From assembly GCA_019671135.1 (NCBI GenBank), contig JAHRHY010000016.1:492501-556500 (forward strand): a DNA stretch of 64,000 bases. Reading direction: 5' to 3'. The position numbers and the translations under genes were made by a program. The stretch is from Linnemannia hyalina (taxonomy: Eukaryota; Mortierellomycota; Mortierellomycetes; Mortierellales; Mortierellaceae). The notes under the pieces are model-generated. The model ran no database searches, was not told the DNA's origin, and saw nothing but the letters and a program-made list of their open reading frames with translations. Of the stretch, positions 1 through 10,454 are shown piece by piece (the stretch's first letter is position 1; every line of letters begins with the position of its first letter).

Positions 1-3000
1 ATCCTCGCTTTTGAGAGCGTTGCCTGAGGTACTCTTGTTGCGTCCAGGAAAGGCGGCCTTCTTGAATTTTGGCGTCAACCTCGACCCAGTCGCCGACCGG
101 CTCAGCCCAGCTCCACTCGTCCCAACAACACCGACCGCAGAGACACCGTCAAGTGAGAAAGTAGTGCCAGTAGGAGACAACAAGTTCCTGTCCAACATCT
201 CCTGAGTCTTCTCACGACCAACGGTACCCATCCACAAATCCTGCTCCGGCACACGGTCACCCAAGAACTGCTGGATCTTGTCCATCTTCTTCTTTCGGTT
301 GAACCTGGTCATGGCCTCTGCCGCTGCTGTTGTTGCGCCATCACTGGACAATCCAGAGCTGCCGTTGGCTATCGCATGGATTTGGCGGTATCGTGGGCTG
401 AGATGGCTGTATCCGTATGGGCGGATGCTGCTAGTTCGTCTCCGATGCGCAAACCGTGGGATCCCCAACTCTTCCTCAGCCTGCCTCAGATCCTCGTCCA
501 GGTCCCCGTCCAAAACTGTATCGATCGTCATGAATGAATCCAAAGACTGAATGCTCAAAGCCCTGGTCAGCTCTGAGATACTCCCCCTCCCGCTACGTCC
601 ATGCTGATGTGGGTAACGACGGTAGACTGAACTGGCGTTGGAGGCGACCGAGGATCGACGAACTCGGGTGCCAGCAGGGTTGGTGGCACTTGCACGGCGG
701 CTGCGAGTCTTGCTGCCACCCTTTCCGGTCTTGTGCCGGACTAAGTTGCTGCTCGAGTTCAAGTCCTCATACCCTTCACTATCATCCTCACCCCCAACAT
801 CTTCATCCTCTTCGTCGTCATCGCCTCTCGTCAAGGTCTCGCTCGACACCTGCTTGGCATGCAATGACGATCCAGTAGACCGCTTCTTTCCGAGGGAAGG
901 ACTTGCAACCCTCCGCGAGCTCGACATCGAGTTCCTCAACCGCATCGAGGAGCCCATCAAGACTGGGATCGTCAACGACAAGGCAACTTCGCTCTCCTGC
1001 AAAGACTCGCCAAGGATACCCCTCAGCTTCTTGTTTCTTTTCCACAGCAGAGTTCGATCCCGGTGTGAGAGCTGGTTCACGGATAAGATTGTAGGATCCA
1101 TCACCGCGGGCTTGACCTTGTGCTTGTCGCTCTCGCTCAGTGACCTCTGGAGCCGGTCGCCCTTCTTCTTCTCTTTTTCTTGATCCTGCTGTTGGGCGGC
1201 TGTCGTCTGGGAAGTGGACGAGACGACGCCAAAGTCGTCATCCATGTGGAGTTGGGATGACAGTTCCTGGGCAGTCAACTGGGCGCCAAAGAAAGTTGAT
1301 AGCTTGTCGGCTTTCTTTCTCCGATTGTACATGACATGTCGGTCCAAGGAGCCTGCCCCTGCAGTGTGAGATGGGCGATTCGAGAGCAAAGCACCATCCT
1401 GATCCAGACCCCGGGGTGAGGCATAGAACTCGGGTCCACCTCCTGTAGGTGTGGTGGGTGTCAGTCCTGAAGGGGGAAGCGAATGAGGCGAGATAGAGCT
1501 GTTGTTGAGGCTGTTGCCCATGATACTGAGGATCGACAACTGGCGACGCCGTTCATACCCTGCAGGAGAATCTAATTCATGGTCTGACAGAGATCCACTC
1601 CAGAGAGGGTGCGGGTGTGCAGCCAAGATCTTCCTTCCAGCAGGTAGCCCATCCACAGAGGTAATCGACCGGAAGTGTCGACTGTTACCACTGCCCGTAC
1701 CAATATCCTCTTGACTGGTAGACTTGCGACTGTTGTTGTTGCCGTCGTAGTATTCGCCAGAGCTGCGCTTGAACTTTTGGAGGATGTTCATGGATCGTGA
1801 TCCTGTAGACTTGGAGGCGCCTGGGAAGTGGAAGAGAACTTCGTGACCGTTACCACTGTCGCGCTTGGACTTGTTCTTCTTGGGACGGCCCTTCTTGTCC
1901 AAGTCGTGGATCGTTGAGGATGAGAGCGCGTATGCAAGGGGAGAGCTCAGCATGGGAACGCCACTAGGACCAACGGCCGCAAGGCTGCCAGCACCAGCAG
2001 CAGTTGACGAGCGAGAGCTGGGTGGGACAACGAACCCGCCATCCTCAGTCTCCTCTACCGGCCTGAGGGTGCCATCAACGCGAGATCCAAAGAACTTTGT
2101 CAGCTTGTTGTTTCTCCTCAACAGCCGTTTCTTCTGAGCAGCTGTCAAACGGACCTGGTCGTTAAAGTATCCGGCCACCATCCACCGTGTCGTCCTCCGC
2201 CCGTTGGCCACCGTGTCGACGCCTTCATGGGACAAATCATGGTCCAACGAGTACGCATCATCATGCAAGTCTCCTGGAACCATCTCCTCACTCGCGTTAG
2301 AGTGGTGTTGTTGACCCTTGTTGTTACGCCCTCCACTCAGTCGCTTTGTGAACCGGTTATTCCGGAACCCACCTCCAAAACCTCCCGCAATACTGCTCGC
2401 CGCCGACCGCTTGCTCTCCGTCATGGCCGTTAGTTGAGGCCCCGAGTTTCCATGAAGGTGCCCCTCAAAGGTGTCAAAGTCATCAAACTCGTCTTCATCA
2501 TATAAGTCATCGTCACCATGGTGACGAGGTCCCAATCCGAGGATGACGCGACCGGGGTGCCGGATTGAGTGGGGGATGGGGCCAAAGTACTGGGACATGG
2601 TCTTGGCCAGTGCCTCCTCCTTATCGCGGGACCGGTCGAGGTCTGTAGTCGAGTTGTTCCAGTTGTAGAGGGTCTGCAATTTGGCAGTCGGGTGGCGTGA
2701 GCGGGACCGAGCGACGGTCGAGAGGATCACGGAGCTGTCGGGGCAATAGTGAAATTGCAGCGGGCCATGCACCATTGCCTTTTCATACTCTCCCGGTTCT
2801 GGAAGAAAGAATATGTTGGAAGCAAGTGAAACAAGGCAGATGTAAACCCCCGTTAGTATGCAGAGCAAAGAAAAAAAAAGCAAGAAAGATTGTAAGCAGG
2901 TGGAATGCGTGTCAGCAGCCATGCATTTACAATACTTCTGCATGCATGCACATTGAATAATGCAATGCATATCGTTGAAACATTCAAAAGAGAAACAAGC

Positions 3001-4590
3001 AAAGTAAAAAAGGGAAAAAGGTGACTTACGATCATGCATCATGCGCAAAGCACTCTTCCAGAGCTCACTATCTTCGAACCGGACAAGTGTGTGTCCCTTC
3101 ATGAGCTGATATGTGTGCTCCTGGGCGCCATCAAACATGTGGCGATCCAATGGCCAGCCGATCGCTTCGTCCATCCGACTGCTGCTTTTACTGCTTTTCC
3201 TCCAGCTCTTTGTGCTTGCACCGCTGTTGTTCCTGGAGTGGTTTCTGCTGTCGCTGATTCCGTTAGGATCGTTGGGGTCGAGGATGGGCCAGGGGATGTC
3301 GGTACGTGACTCGTCGCTGAGGTTGACCTGAAGTGGCGCGTACGTGTCAATGTAGGTCAGGTAGATATATCGAGCGTGTTGGACTGCAAACTCGGCCTCC
3401 TCCTCGTCCACCTCCCGTCTTAACTTGTTCAACTCTTTCTCATCCAGTTCATATTTTTCCTCTCGAATTCGGTCGCTTTTGGGGCTTTGCTTTTCATCCG
3501 AGGTACGCGGCTCCTTGTTGTTGCTGTTATTGCGACTGCGTTTGCCGTCCTGTCGATACGCTCGCTGCTGCTTCTCAAGTCGCTTTTGCATAATCTTGTG
3601 TTTTAACCTGTCGGCTCGCTGCATCTCCATGTTGGGCTTTGCAAAAAGCTCGACATCCATCCAGAACAGGAGGTTCTCGATAGAGTACTCCTGGAAGCAG
3701 AACTGCCGGAATAGGTCTAGTGCAATCGTGTTGTGAAGGATCTCTTGGAACCGTGCGTCGTTAGACGAGGCCTCGAGGTTCAGTAAGAGATCGGTGGCCC
3801 GGGAGCGTGGACGGAACGAGGAAGAGGAGGAGGAAGAGAAAGTGGTGGTCGTGGCGATAGTAGTAGGGGTGGTTAAAGCTGTGGGGACACCATCGGCGTT
3901 AGTCGCAGCGGTGGTGTTGATGGTCCCGGCTTGGGGAGAGAGGTCGGCACCGAGGAGGGAAGAAGATAGGGAGTTTGAAGAGACGTATGGCGATGCGAGG
4001 AGTCTATCGTCGCTGGCGGTATTGATTGGTGTCGCAGATGAACGATCGAGCGCGTCTGTGGCTTTTGTAGCTGTGGTAGTTATCGCGCTATTGCTCCCTT
4101 TCGATGCAGACGGTGTCTTTCCTCCACCTTGACTGCTGCTGGATTGGTACCGAACCGCAGAGAGGGGCTGCTGTTGGATGGATATCGAGCTGGGTGAGAG
4201 CTCTCTACCGGCACCTACATCGCTCTCACCACCACCAACAGAGTGTGGGCTCTGAAAGGGTGTCGATGCTGTGGTGGCGAGGATAGAGGAATGGACCGAA
4301 AGGACGTCTGACTCGTTTGAGAACGAGATCGGTGACGATAGACGTTGTGGTCCTTGTCCTTGTTGTTGCTGGGGTAGTTGTGGATGTGGTCGTTGCAGTA
4401 GTGAGAGGGAATTGGACGAGATGGGCGGACTGAGGTGTGACATGGAGGAGGAAGGTGGAGGTGAACCGGGACCAGCAGAGTCTGTAGGGTGGTGGAGACT
4501 GTCTTGACTGTTGATGACTGCCATCGCTGTCAGGTTTGTCAATGACATTTTGCGGCCCATCGCTAGGCCTTTCCAGAAATGAGCCGGCAT
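1..4590 (-). CDS. RGS-domain protein, 3' end beyond window
   Basis: Likely regulator of G-protein signalling (GTPase-activating protein for a heterotrimeric G-alpha). Exon 1 is 4590-3030 and exon 2 runs from 2798 off the left edge; the intron has GTAAGT and a TTTCTTCCAG acceptor, and the frame is open for about 1453 codons. The N-terminus (about 1-265) is Ser/Thr/Gln/Pro-rich and probably disordered. The RGS domain spans about residues 270-520: its first half contains FCFQEYSIENLLFWMDVE, matching the family's ENLLFW helix, and its last half contains FDGAQEHTYQLM and RFEDSELWKSAL. A basic/serine-rich insertion of roughly 150 residues separates them. The long C-terminal part is acidic/serine-rich and carries four copies of a basic K-L-x-x-F-F-G motif near residues 740, 1010, 1100 and 1350. 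Start chosen as the first ATG after an A-rich leader. No DEP domain is visible in this part. The RGS call is firm; the function of the tail is unknown. Confidence 0.85.
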   Translation of the reverse strand, partial: MPAHFWKGLAMGRKMSLTNLTAMAVINSQDSLHHPTDSAGPGSPPPSSSMSHLSPPISSNSLSLLQRPHPQLPQQQQGQGPQRLSSPISFSNESDVLSVHSSILATTASTPFQSPHSVGGGESDVGAGRELSPSSISIQQQPLSAVRYQSSSSQGGGKTPSASKGSNSAITTTATKATDALDRSSATPINTASDDRLLASPYVSSNSLSSSLLGADLSPQAGTINTTAATNADGVPTALTTPTTIATTTTFSSSSSSSFRPRSRATDLLLNLEASSNDARFQEILHNTIALDLFRQFCFQEYSIENLLFWMDVELFAKPNMEMQRADRLKHKIMQKRLEKQQRAYRQDGKRSRNNSNNKEPRTSDEKQSPKSDRIREEKYELDEKELNKLRREVDEEEAEFAVQHARYIYLTYIDTYAPLQVNLSDESRTDIPWPILDPNDPNGISDSRNHSRNNSGASTKSWRKSSKSSSRMDEAIGWPLDRHMFDGAQEHTYQLMKGHTLVRFEDSELWKSALRMMHDRKSPFSLFYFACFSFECFNDMHCIIQCACMQKYCKCMAADTHSTCLQSFLLFFSLLCILTGVYICLVSLASNIFFLPEPGEYEKAMVHGPLQFHYCPDSSVILSTVARSRSRHPTAKLQTLYNWNNSTTDLDRSRDKEEALAKTMSQYFGPIPHSIRHPGRVILGLGPRHHGDDDLYDEDEFDDFDTFEGHLHGNSGPQLTAMTESKRSAASSIAGGFGGGFRNNRFTKRLSGGRNNKGQQHHSNASEEMVPGDLHDDAYSLDHDLSHEGVDTVANGRRTTRWMVAGYFNDQVRLTAAQKKRLLRRNNKLTKFFGSRVDGTLRPVEETEDGGFVVPPSSRSSTAAGAGSLAAVGPSGVPMLSSPLAYALSSSTIHDLDKKGRPKKNKSKRDSGNGHEVLFHFPGASKSTGSRSMNILQKFKRSSGEYYDGNNNSRKSTSQEDIGTGSGNSRHFRSITSVDGLPAGRKILAAHPHPLWSGSLSDHELDSPAGYERRRQLSILSIMGNSLNNSSISPHSLPPSGLTPTTPTGGGPEFYASPRGLDQDGALLSNRPSHTAGAGSLDRHVMYNRRKKADKLSTFFGAQLTAQELSSQLHMDDDFGVVSSTSQTTAAQQQDQEKEKKKGDRLQRSLSESDKHKVKPAVMDPTILSVNQLSHRDRTLLWKRNKKLRGILGESLQESEVALSLTIPVLMGSSMRLRNSMSSSRRVASPSLGKKRSTGSSLHAKQVSSETLTRGDDDEEDEDVGGEDDSEGYEDLNSSSNLVRHKTGKGGSKTRSRRASATNPAGTRVRRSSVASNASSVYRRYPHQHGRSGRGSISELTRALSIQSLDSFMTIDTVLDGDLDEDLRQAEEELGIPRFAHRRRTSSIRPYGYSHLSPRYRQIHAIANGSSGLSSDGATTAAAEAMTRFNRKKKMDKIQQFLGDRVPEQDLWMGTVGREKTQEMLDRNLLSPTGTTFSLDGVSAVGVVGTSGAGLSRSATGSRLTPKFKKAAFPGRNKSTSGNALKSED

Positions 4591-7015
4591 TTTTTGGAGG
4601 GTGGGTATAGAGGTGTAGTGGGTTTTGTTCGAGTGTCGATTGAGAGGAGGAGTGGAAGAAGAGTGAGAGAGGATGGTTGAGGATAAAGATGAAGTACGGG
4701 AAGGAGTAGTGAGAGAATCGAGAGAGGAAGGGAAGGAAGGAAGGAGAGAAAGAGAGGACGGAGGGGATGAGAAATGGAGAAGAAAGGAGGGAGAGAATAA
4801 TGAAGAGAAAGGAGAGAAGAAGAGTGAAGAGATTAATGAAGTAAAGAAAGCGAATGTTAGTGACAAGTTGATAACAAGATGGGTGGGATGTAATGTTTAG
4901 GGAGGTTGTTCAAAGGAAAAAAAACGAGGAGGGTGGGTGGTCAGGCACACATTTCCTTTGGAATGAGGGGGGGATGGGATGGTCATAACGTAACGAACCA
5001 TAACAACAATTAGAAGAAACAACAAAGCAACACAGCAGCCCACGGGTACAAAAAGAAAATAAAACGATTAAAACAAGCAAAAGAGCAAAAACGAAAGTAA
5101 ATATGAAAGCAAGGAAGCAAGGAAGCAAGGAAGCAAGGCAGTAAGGCAGCAGAGCAAGGAAGGAGAAATGAATTATAGAACGTGGCGTGGGTATGGGTGT
5201 ATGATGGAGCGAAGAGGGGGGTTCCTGCGTTTCTTCGCTCCATCGTTCCATCGTTCCATCGTTCCTTACGTTCATTATGTTCCTCGAAGTGTTCATTTTG
5301 TTCATCAACCAAAAAGGAGTAAAACGCGAGACTGACACGCTTCATTTCAGATGGCACTGTTCGTTGTCCCTGTCTCATGTTTTCATATCTGATCATGTCT
5401 CAGGAAGTAATTTTATAATACAAAACGACAGGGGTACAGGTAATTGATCCCATCACTTACAAGACATCTCAAGACAGAACCATCCCTTAGATTCATGTTA
5501 CTGCTGCCTTTTTCTTCATTTCGCCGACACCATCATGGCCGTTTGTTTGCTTTTCGTGTATCATAAAATGACGGGAGGGAATGTTGCCTCCTAACATATC
5601 TCATTGCCACTTGGTTTGTTTGTATTAACTTATCCGCCACCTTTCTTCCTTCTTCTCTCGCTGTCTGTCTTTCCACTTTCAACAATTCGTCTGCACATTT
5701 GTCCATCTGTCTGTCTGTTGTCTATGTTTGTCTTTCTCTCTGTACTGTCTGTCTGTCTGTACTCTCCCTCTGTCTCCTCCCCCCCCCTATTTTTTGTCGT
5801 CCTCCCTCTGCCCTCTTGATCTTATCCTATTCCCTCCTTCCTTCCCTCCCTCCCCCTCTCCCTCGTACCACGCGGAGACAACGTACATATAGAGAACGAG
5901 AAGAGAGAGGTCACTTTCGTCGTTCTCTTTCTCTCTCTCTCTCCTTCCCTCAATCGCCCTCCTTTGCCATCCCCTCTTCCTCCTTTTCTCGGCCGTTTTC
6001 TTAGCATCTCTCGCTCTCTCCTACATCGCATGCATCTTTCACCCCCTCCCTTTCCTTTTTTTCTCTTTTATCACACCTTTGTTCCCAAATCCTTCTTCGC
6101 TTGTCCCTCCCTTGTTTTTTTTATCTAAAGAGCGTCTTTTGTTGCTATTATTTTGTGCTTTCTATTTTGCCAATGGATCGGCCCATCCTTTGAATAATAT
6201 TACCCCGAGTGACGACGGACGGACCGCCCAACCACTACTTTTTCTATTGTTCCTTAGTCCACTTTTTCTTCAGGCCTTCTCTCCTATTACCCTCATACCA
6301 CTGATGTCAAACAGCGACAGAAAGGAAGAAAAGAGAGCCCTCGTTTTGCTCACAACCCCCCCCTCTTCCTTGCCAGTTTTGCCTTTTTGTGGAGAGGGGA
6401 AGGGCGGAAGAGAATAAACTAATAAACCCCTGACTGGCAATTTCTCTTTTGTGTGTGCCATGTTGCCTTTGTTTGTTCTTGCCTGTCTGACATTTGGGCG
6501 CAAAACCCCATGGAGATCAAGGTCGGTAAACAAAACTGACACACGTAATTCTTGGAGGGGGGTGGTTCGGAGAGAGAGAGAGTGGGGGGGAGGGAGATGG
6601 AGAGAAGGTAGATTGGGATACTTTTGTGTATTCCATATTTGATTGATACGTCCCATGCGCTTCCCTACTTTCTCTCTGTTTTTAGGGGTGATGAACCATA
6701 TAAAAGCCGTTACATATCCAAAGAGATAAAGGACGATGTACACACACGTAAAGAAAGGACAGTCAAGAATTGTGAGCACAAAACAGAGATGTGAACGATA
6801 ATGATCTGCATGTCGGTGTAGTTCTTGTCTTTTTTTTTGAGTGTTTCTCGGAATGAAAGAAAGACAGAAAAGGTAGTAATGAGAGCAAGAAAATCGCACG
6901 CGTGAATGGCCTGGGCTGGGCATTGTTATTCCTGAGCGCGGATTGAACAACATGAAGAAAGCGGGAAAGGTGAAGAAAGGGGGGTCCGAATTTCTTTTTC
7001 ACTTCAAGAATCATT
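4591..7015. other. Gene-free stretch with pyrimidine tracts
   Basis: I see no supported gene here. The stretch holds the leader and promoter side of the RGS gene and the 3' side of the 7.0-7.8 kb gene. It contains AG/CT-rich tracts, a direct repeat of a GGAAGCAA-type unit at about 5107-5160, a CGTTCCAT repeat at about 5240-5265 and a long CT-rich run at 5640-6000. The long open frames are low-complexity and lack codon bias. Confidence 0.6.
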
Positions 7016-7769
7016 TCAGTCGTACAGCATATCCTTGAATGAACCCTCCACTAATCCATCTCCGTTTCCCATCATCTTCTTATGTGCCACAGTCTGTCCC
7101 TCTTGCGCCCAGATCCCGACAACTCTTATTCCCCACAGTAACACCCACCAACCACACTGTCCCACACTCAAAAAAAAAATAATGAAAGAAAAAGAAGGTT
7201 TGTTGTTTACCTTGATCGATATTGACAACGTGGACGGTACTGCCTCTTTCCAGCACATCCTCTACGCGATCCGAGAACCGCAACTGGACACCTCGCGACT
7301 CGGCCTCGTCCCTCTCATCCACACACTCCTCCTCGTCCTCTTCATCGTCCTCATCTTCATAATCCTGCGACAGGCTTCCATGGTCATACCTCCCGCTGGT
7401 CCTTCCAGTCCCCCTCCTCCTCCTAGGCGGCAGCTCGACATGATCAAACAAGGCACCGCACTCGATGACAGGGTACCGTGAATGCCCAACCTCGCGCTCG
7501 ACCATATACGCGTACTCGGCCTCGATCTGTCGTGCCAATTGCTCGATCGTAAACGACTTGGGAACCGTCAAGGAGAGAGATACACCGCGGGGTTGACTGA
7601 GGAGGATATGGAGGGGGACAAAATTGGAGATGGAGGAGAGTGTCTTTTGGCGACGGCGGTTTTGCATCAATTGTTGGAGGTGGTCTTGTTCGTTCTGGTC
7701 ATGTTGCTGTGGGTGGTGAGCGCGTCTTGGTGTATGTTGTTGGTCGTTGTCTTCTGTTTGGCGTTGCAT
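7016..7769 (-). CDS. Hypothetical protein, possible ubiquitin-like fold
   Basis: Two-exon model: 7769-7211 and 7122-7016, giving 221 codons plus stop. The donor is CAAG|GTAAAC and the acceptor AAGAG|TT, which joins the first frame to a second frame that ends in a clean stop. The N-terminus is Gln/His/Arg-rich. A conserved-looking middle follows (PLHILLSQPRGVSLSLTVP, then FTIEQLARQIEAEYAYM), then an acidic stretch of D/E residues, then LRFSDRVEDVLERGSTVHVV and the exon-2 tail ending KDMLYD. The beta-strand/helix/strand pattern and the VEDVL..GSTVHVV ending recall a ubiquitin-like fold, but this is inference only. The acceptor choice is the weak point: other AGs lie nearby, and only this one keeps the downstream frame to its stop. 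Confidence 0.6.
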
Positions 7770-8670
7770 CTTTTTTTGTTTTTTGTTTTGTCTGTTATGT
7801 TGTAAAGGTGCTGTTCGGTTATTGGGTGTCGCTGCAGGTTGTTGTTGTGAGGTGATTGAGTTGTTCCTGGATATTTCTTATCCTTGGTCTAATTGTGGGT
7901 GGATGGCTGAGTGGGGTGAAAAGAATAGAGAAGAGAGGAGAGAAGAGAGAACGAGGAGAAAGAGGGATCGCTTTGTTCAAGTCAGTGAGGAGTAAAGGAG
8001 TGGAATCATGTTTGACCAATGGAAAAGAGGGGTTAGAAAAGATGGAAGGAGAATAAAAAGGCCCACGCACGCTCCGCACGGGTGTGATGAGGGCTATTTC
8101 CGAGAAATAAATAAAAGCAGAAAAAAAGGCAAAAGGCAAGACAAATCGGCTCACACTGGCCAACATGCGTCTCTCTTTGCTATGCTCACGTTTCTTTTTT
8201 ATTTTGCTCTCTTTAGGTGTCCGAATGTCGGGTGTTTTTGTTGAAAAGGGTGTCTTGGGGATGAATTGAGTGAAGGAAGGATGGAAAGAAGGAAAGAAGG
8301 AAGAGAGCTCGTTGCTCCTTGAAAGCAAGGAGGGTGAATGTGGGTGAGTACTCACAGGACACAGAAACACTTCTTGGTTGTCGTCGGTTGTTGTTGGTGA
8401 GGAAGGGAACGGTGAGAGGAGATGGAGAAAGGGAATAAGGATGAGGGACAACAACGAAGAAGAGAAGAAAGACGAGGGAACCGCCTTGGTGTTGTTGACA
8501 GAGTGGGAGGGAGGGTACGAAGAGGGAGAGGGAGGATAGGACAGTAATGAAAAGAAAGGAAGGAAAAGGGAAGGGATCGGGTGTAACTGTTCTTTTGATG
8601 CGAGTTGAGGATGGGTGTATTATTTTTGTATGCGATGTACGCTTGCGTGCACAGTGATGATGTCGATAGT

Positions 8671-8706
8671 GGTGGTGGTGGTGGTGGTGGTGGTGGTGGT
8701 GGTGGT
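8671..8706. repeat. (GGT)12 microsatellite
   Basis: Twelve uninterrupted GGT units in non-coding sequence, flanked by GATAGT and AGTAAAG. Likely length-polymorphic. Confidence 0.9.
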
Positions 8707-9685
8707 AGTAAAGAAAGGGGATATGATGATGGTGAGTGGCAATGGTCAATGGTCAATCAATAGGCAAAGAGAAGGGAGTAAGGAAAGAAAGATAAAGAAA
8801 GATGAGTGAGGTGCATCACTGATGACAATTAAGCGTTTTTTTTTTCTTTTCTTAACAGAGAGCGATCTCATTTGTAGCACGCTCATCCATACACACACAT
8901 TGCAGGAACCCCTTCTCTCTTCTCTTCCTTCTCACTCTCTCTTCCCTCTCCTTCAATATCTTCGTCTCAACTACCCCCTCTCTTTTCTCTCTTTATCCAT
9001 GTGTACATTAAATGCCATGTATGGCTCCTGACAACAAAAGATCAAAACAGACAAAAACGCCTCGTACTGAACATAACGTCCATCTCCCTTCTAGACTTTA
9101 ATCTGCAATAAGCGCCTTTCTTATATAGGGCAACCTACATTCACACCTTCCGCTTGACGCAAAAGAAACAATGCATGCCCCACTCCACTGATCCCAACCC
9201 CGTGTTCTCATTTCGCCTTTTTTTTTTTTTTTTTTTTTGGGTCTGTTTGCTTGTTTGCTCATGGCTTTTTTGTTTTGCTCCGGGTTCCCGTCCTTCCTCG
9301 TCTGCTTTATCTTGTAATTTTGGACATTTTTTCAAGGGGGAGTGTCAAATCCAAATTAGATACAGGGGAAGGGGGGAAAACAGAGGGTTGTGTAGTGTAT
9401 GTATGAAGTGAGTACATTGACAGGGGAAGAGGCCTGAGTTGGTTTAATGTCTTGGTTGGTTTGGTTGGTTGCATGTTGACTGACTGTTGGATCGCATTTT
9501 GACGATGAGAGAAGGTCAAAGCGGATGGGGAGGAGAAAGAGATGGATTGATGTTTTTGTGCATGGGGAGCGCGAGTTCAGTTGTATCCATCCATCTTGTC
9601 CTTTTGTAACTTGTGGTTGTAATTTGTCGCTCTAATTTGTTGTTGTAATTTGTCGTTGTCGTTGCCGTTGTTGCTGTTGTGGTCA

Positions 9686-9753
9686 TCATTGTCGTCAGTG
9701 CCATCGTTGTCATTGTTACTCATTGTCGTCGGTGCCATCGTTGTCATTGTTAC
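9686..9753. repeat. Tandem 34-bp duplication
   Basis: Two adjacent copies of a 34-bp unit beginning TCATTGTCGTC and ending CATTGTTAC, differing at one base (AGTGCC versus GGTGCC). It lies in a GTT/GTC-rich non-coding stretch. Confidence 0.85.
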
Positions 9754-10072
9754 TTCTCTTTGTCAGTGCTCCTTCTCGTGTCGTTCTAGTCTTCCTCGCT
9801 ATCTCTGTGTCCCGCCCATCTCTGGGTGTAAAACACGCTTTGTTTCTTCTGTTTTTATCTTAAAGGCCCATAGGCAAAGAAGGGAGGTCGATGCATACAA
9901 CCTACACATTGTGATACCACCAATCCAACAACCACACGAACCCAATTGACAAAATTAAAAACACGTGAAGGAAGCGAAAAGAGATATATTTCGCGTGCAT
10001 TGGACAACAACAACATAAAACAGAACGACACACCACAGACAAAGAAGATACCTGCACTTGGAGCTTACTCGT

Positions 10073-10440
10073 CTCACTAATAGAGCGAATGACATTATCG
10101 GTGTCGTAGTGCAAGGCGGTGGGGCTGGCGGACATCCCGTCTCTGTATTAGCTCCTGGCCAAGGACGAGACGGTGGGGTTAGAATGGGCCTTGGCCAAGT
10201 TGGTGCTCAGCAGCATGGTACAAGAGACAACGATGACCATGACACCTCCGACGACAACCCCACCGACGATGACAATTGCGACAACGACTAAGGAGGACTT
10301 GTGAAGAAGGGTTCCGCATTGCAGTAGCGGCCGAGCCTGAGAGCGCGTCAAGTTCGGAGACAGCCAGGAACCTGTTGGACCCTCATGGCGTGAACGTTCA
10401 GCTATCCGATCGCACCTGACAGTAATAAGACCAAAGGAGA
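10073..10440 (-). pseudogene. Fragment of a single-pass membrane protein
   Basis: On the minus strand a frame with strong coding codon preference (GTC, ATC, ACC, AAC, AAG) encodes a hydrophobic segment of about 25 residues (VVVAIVIVGGVVVGGV then MVIVVSCTML), followed by a short polar tail that ends at a TAA near 10144. The same frame continues past that stop as MSASPTALHYDTDNVIRS, also with coding-type codons, until a possible donor (CAG|GTATCT) at about 10051. Upstream the frame loses coding character and no start is convincing. I read this as the transmembrane and cytoplasmic part of a membrane protein gene broken by at least one stop. A real gene with an intron ending CTAATACAG at the break is the alternative. 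Confidence 0.3.
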
Positions 10441-10454
10441 ATCGACTTTGGTAG

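Larger units (their letters stand above)
7770..10072. other. Gene-poor stretch with simple repeats
   Basis: No gene could be supported. The first part is promoter and leader of the 7.0-7.8 kb gene. The remainder is A/G- or C/T-rich sequence with homopolymers and trinucleotide repeats; open frames here are low-complexity on both strands. Confidence 0.55.

Noticed and set aside
6270..6953. 227-codon minus-strand frame
   Set aside because: No codon bias, no domain and no plausible splice or promoter context; likely chance in an open AG/CT-rich region.
8213..8756. His-rich and Pro-rich frames around the GGT repeat
   Set aside because: Composition comes entirely from the (GGT)12 microsatellite read antisense.
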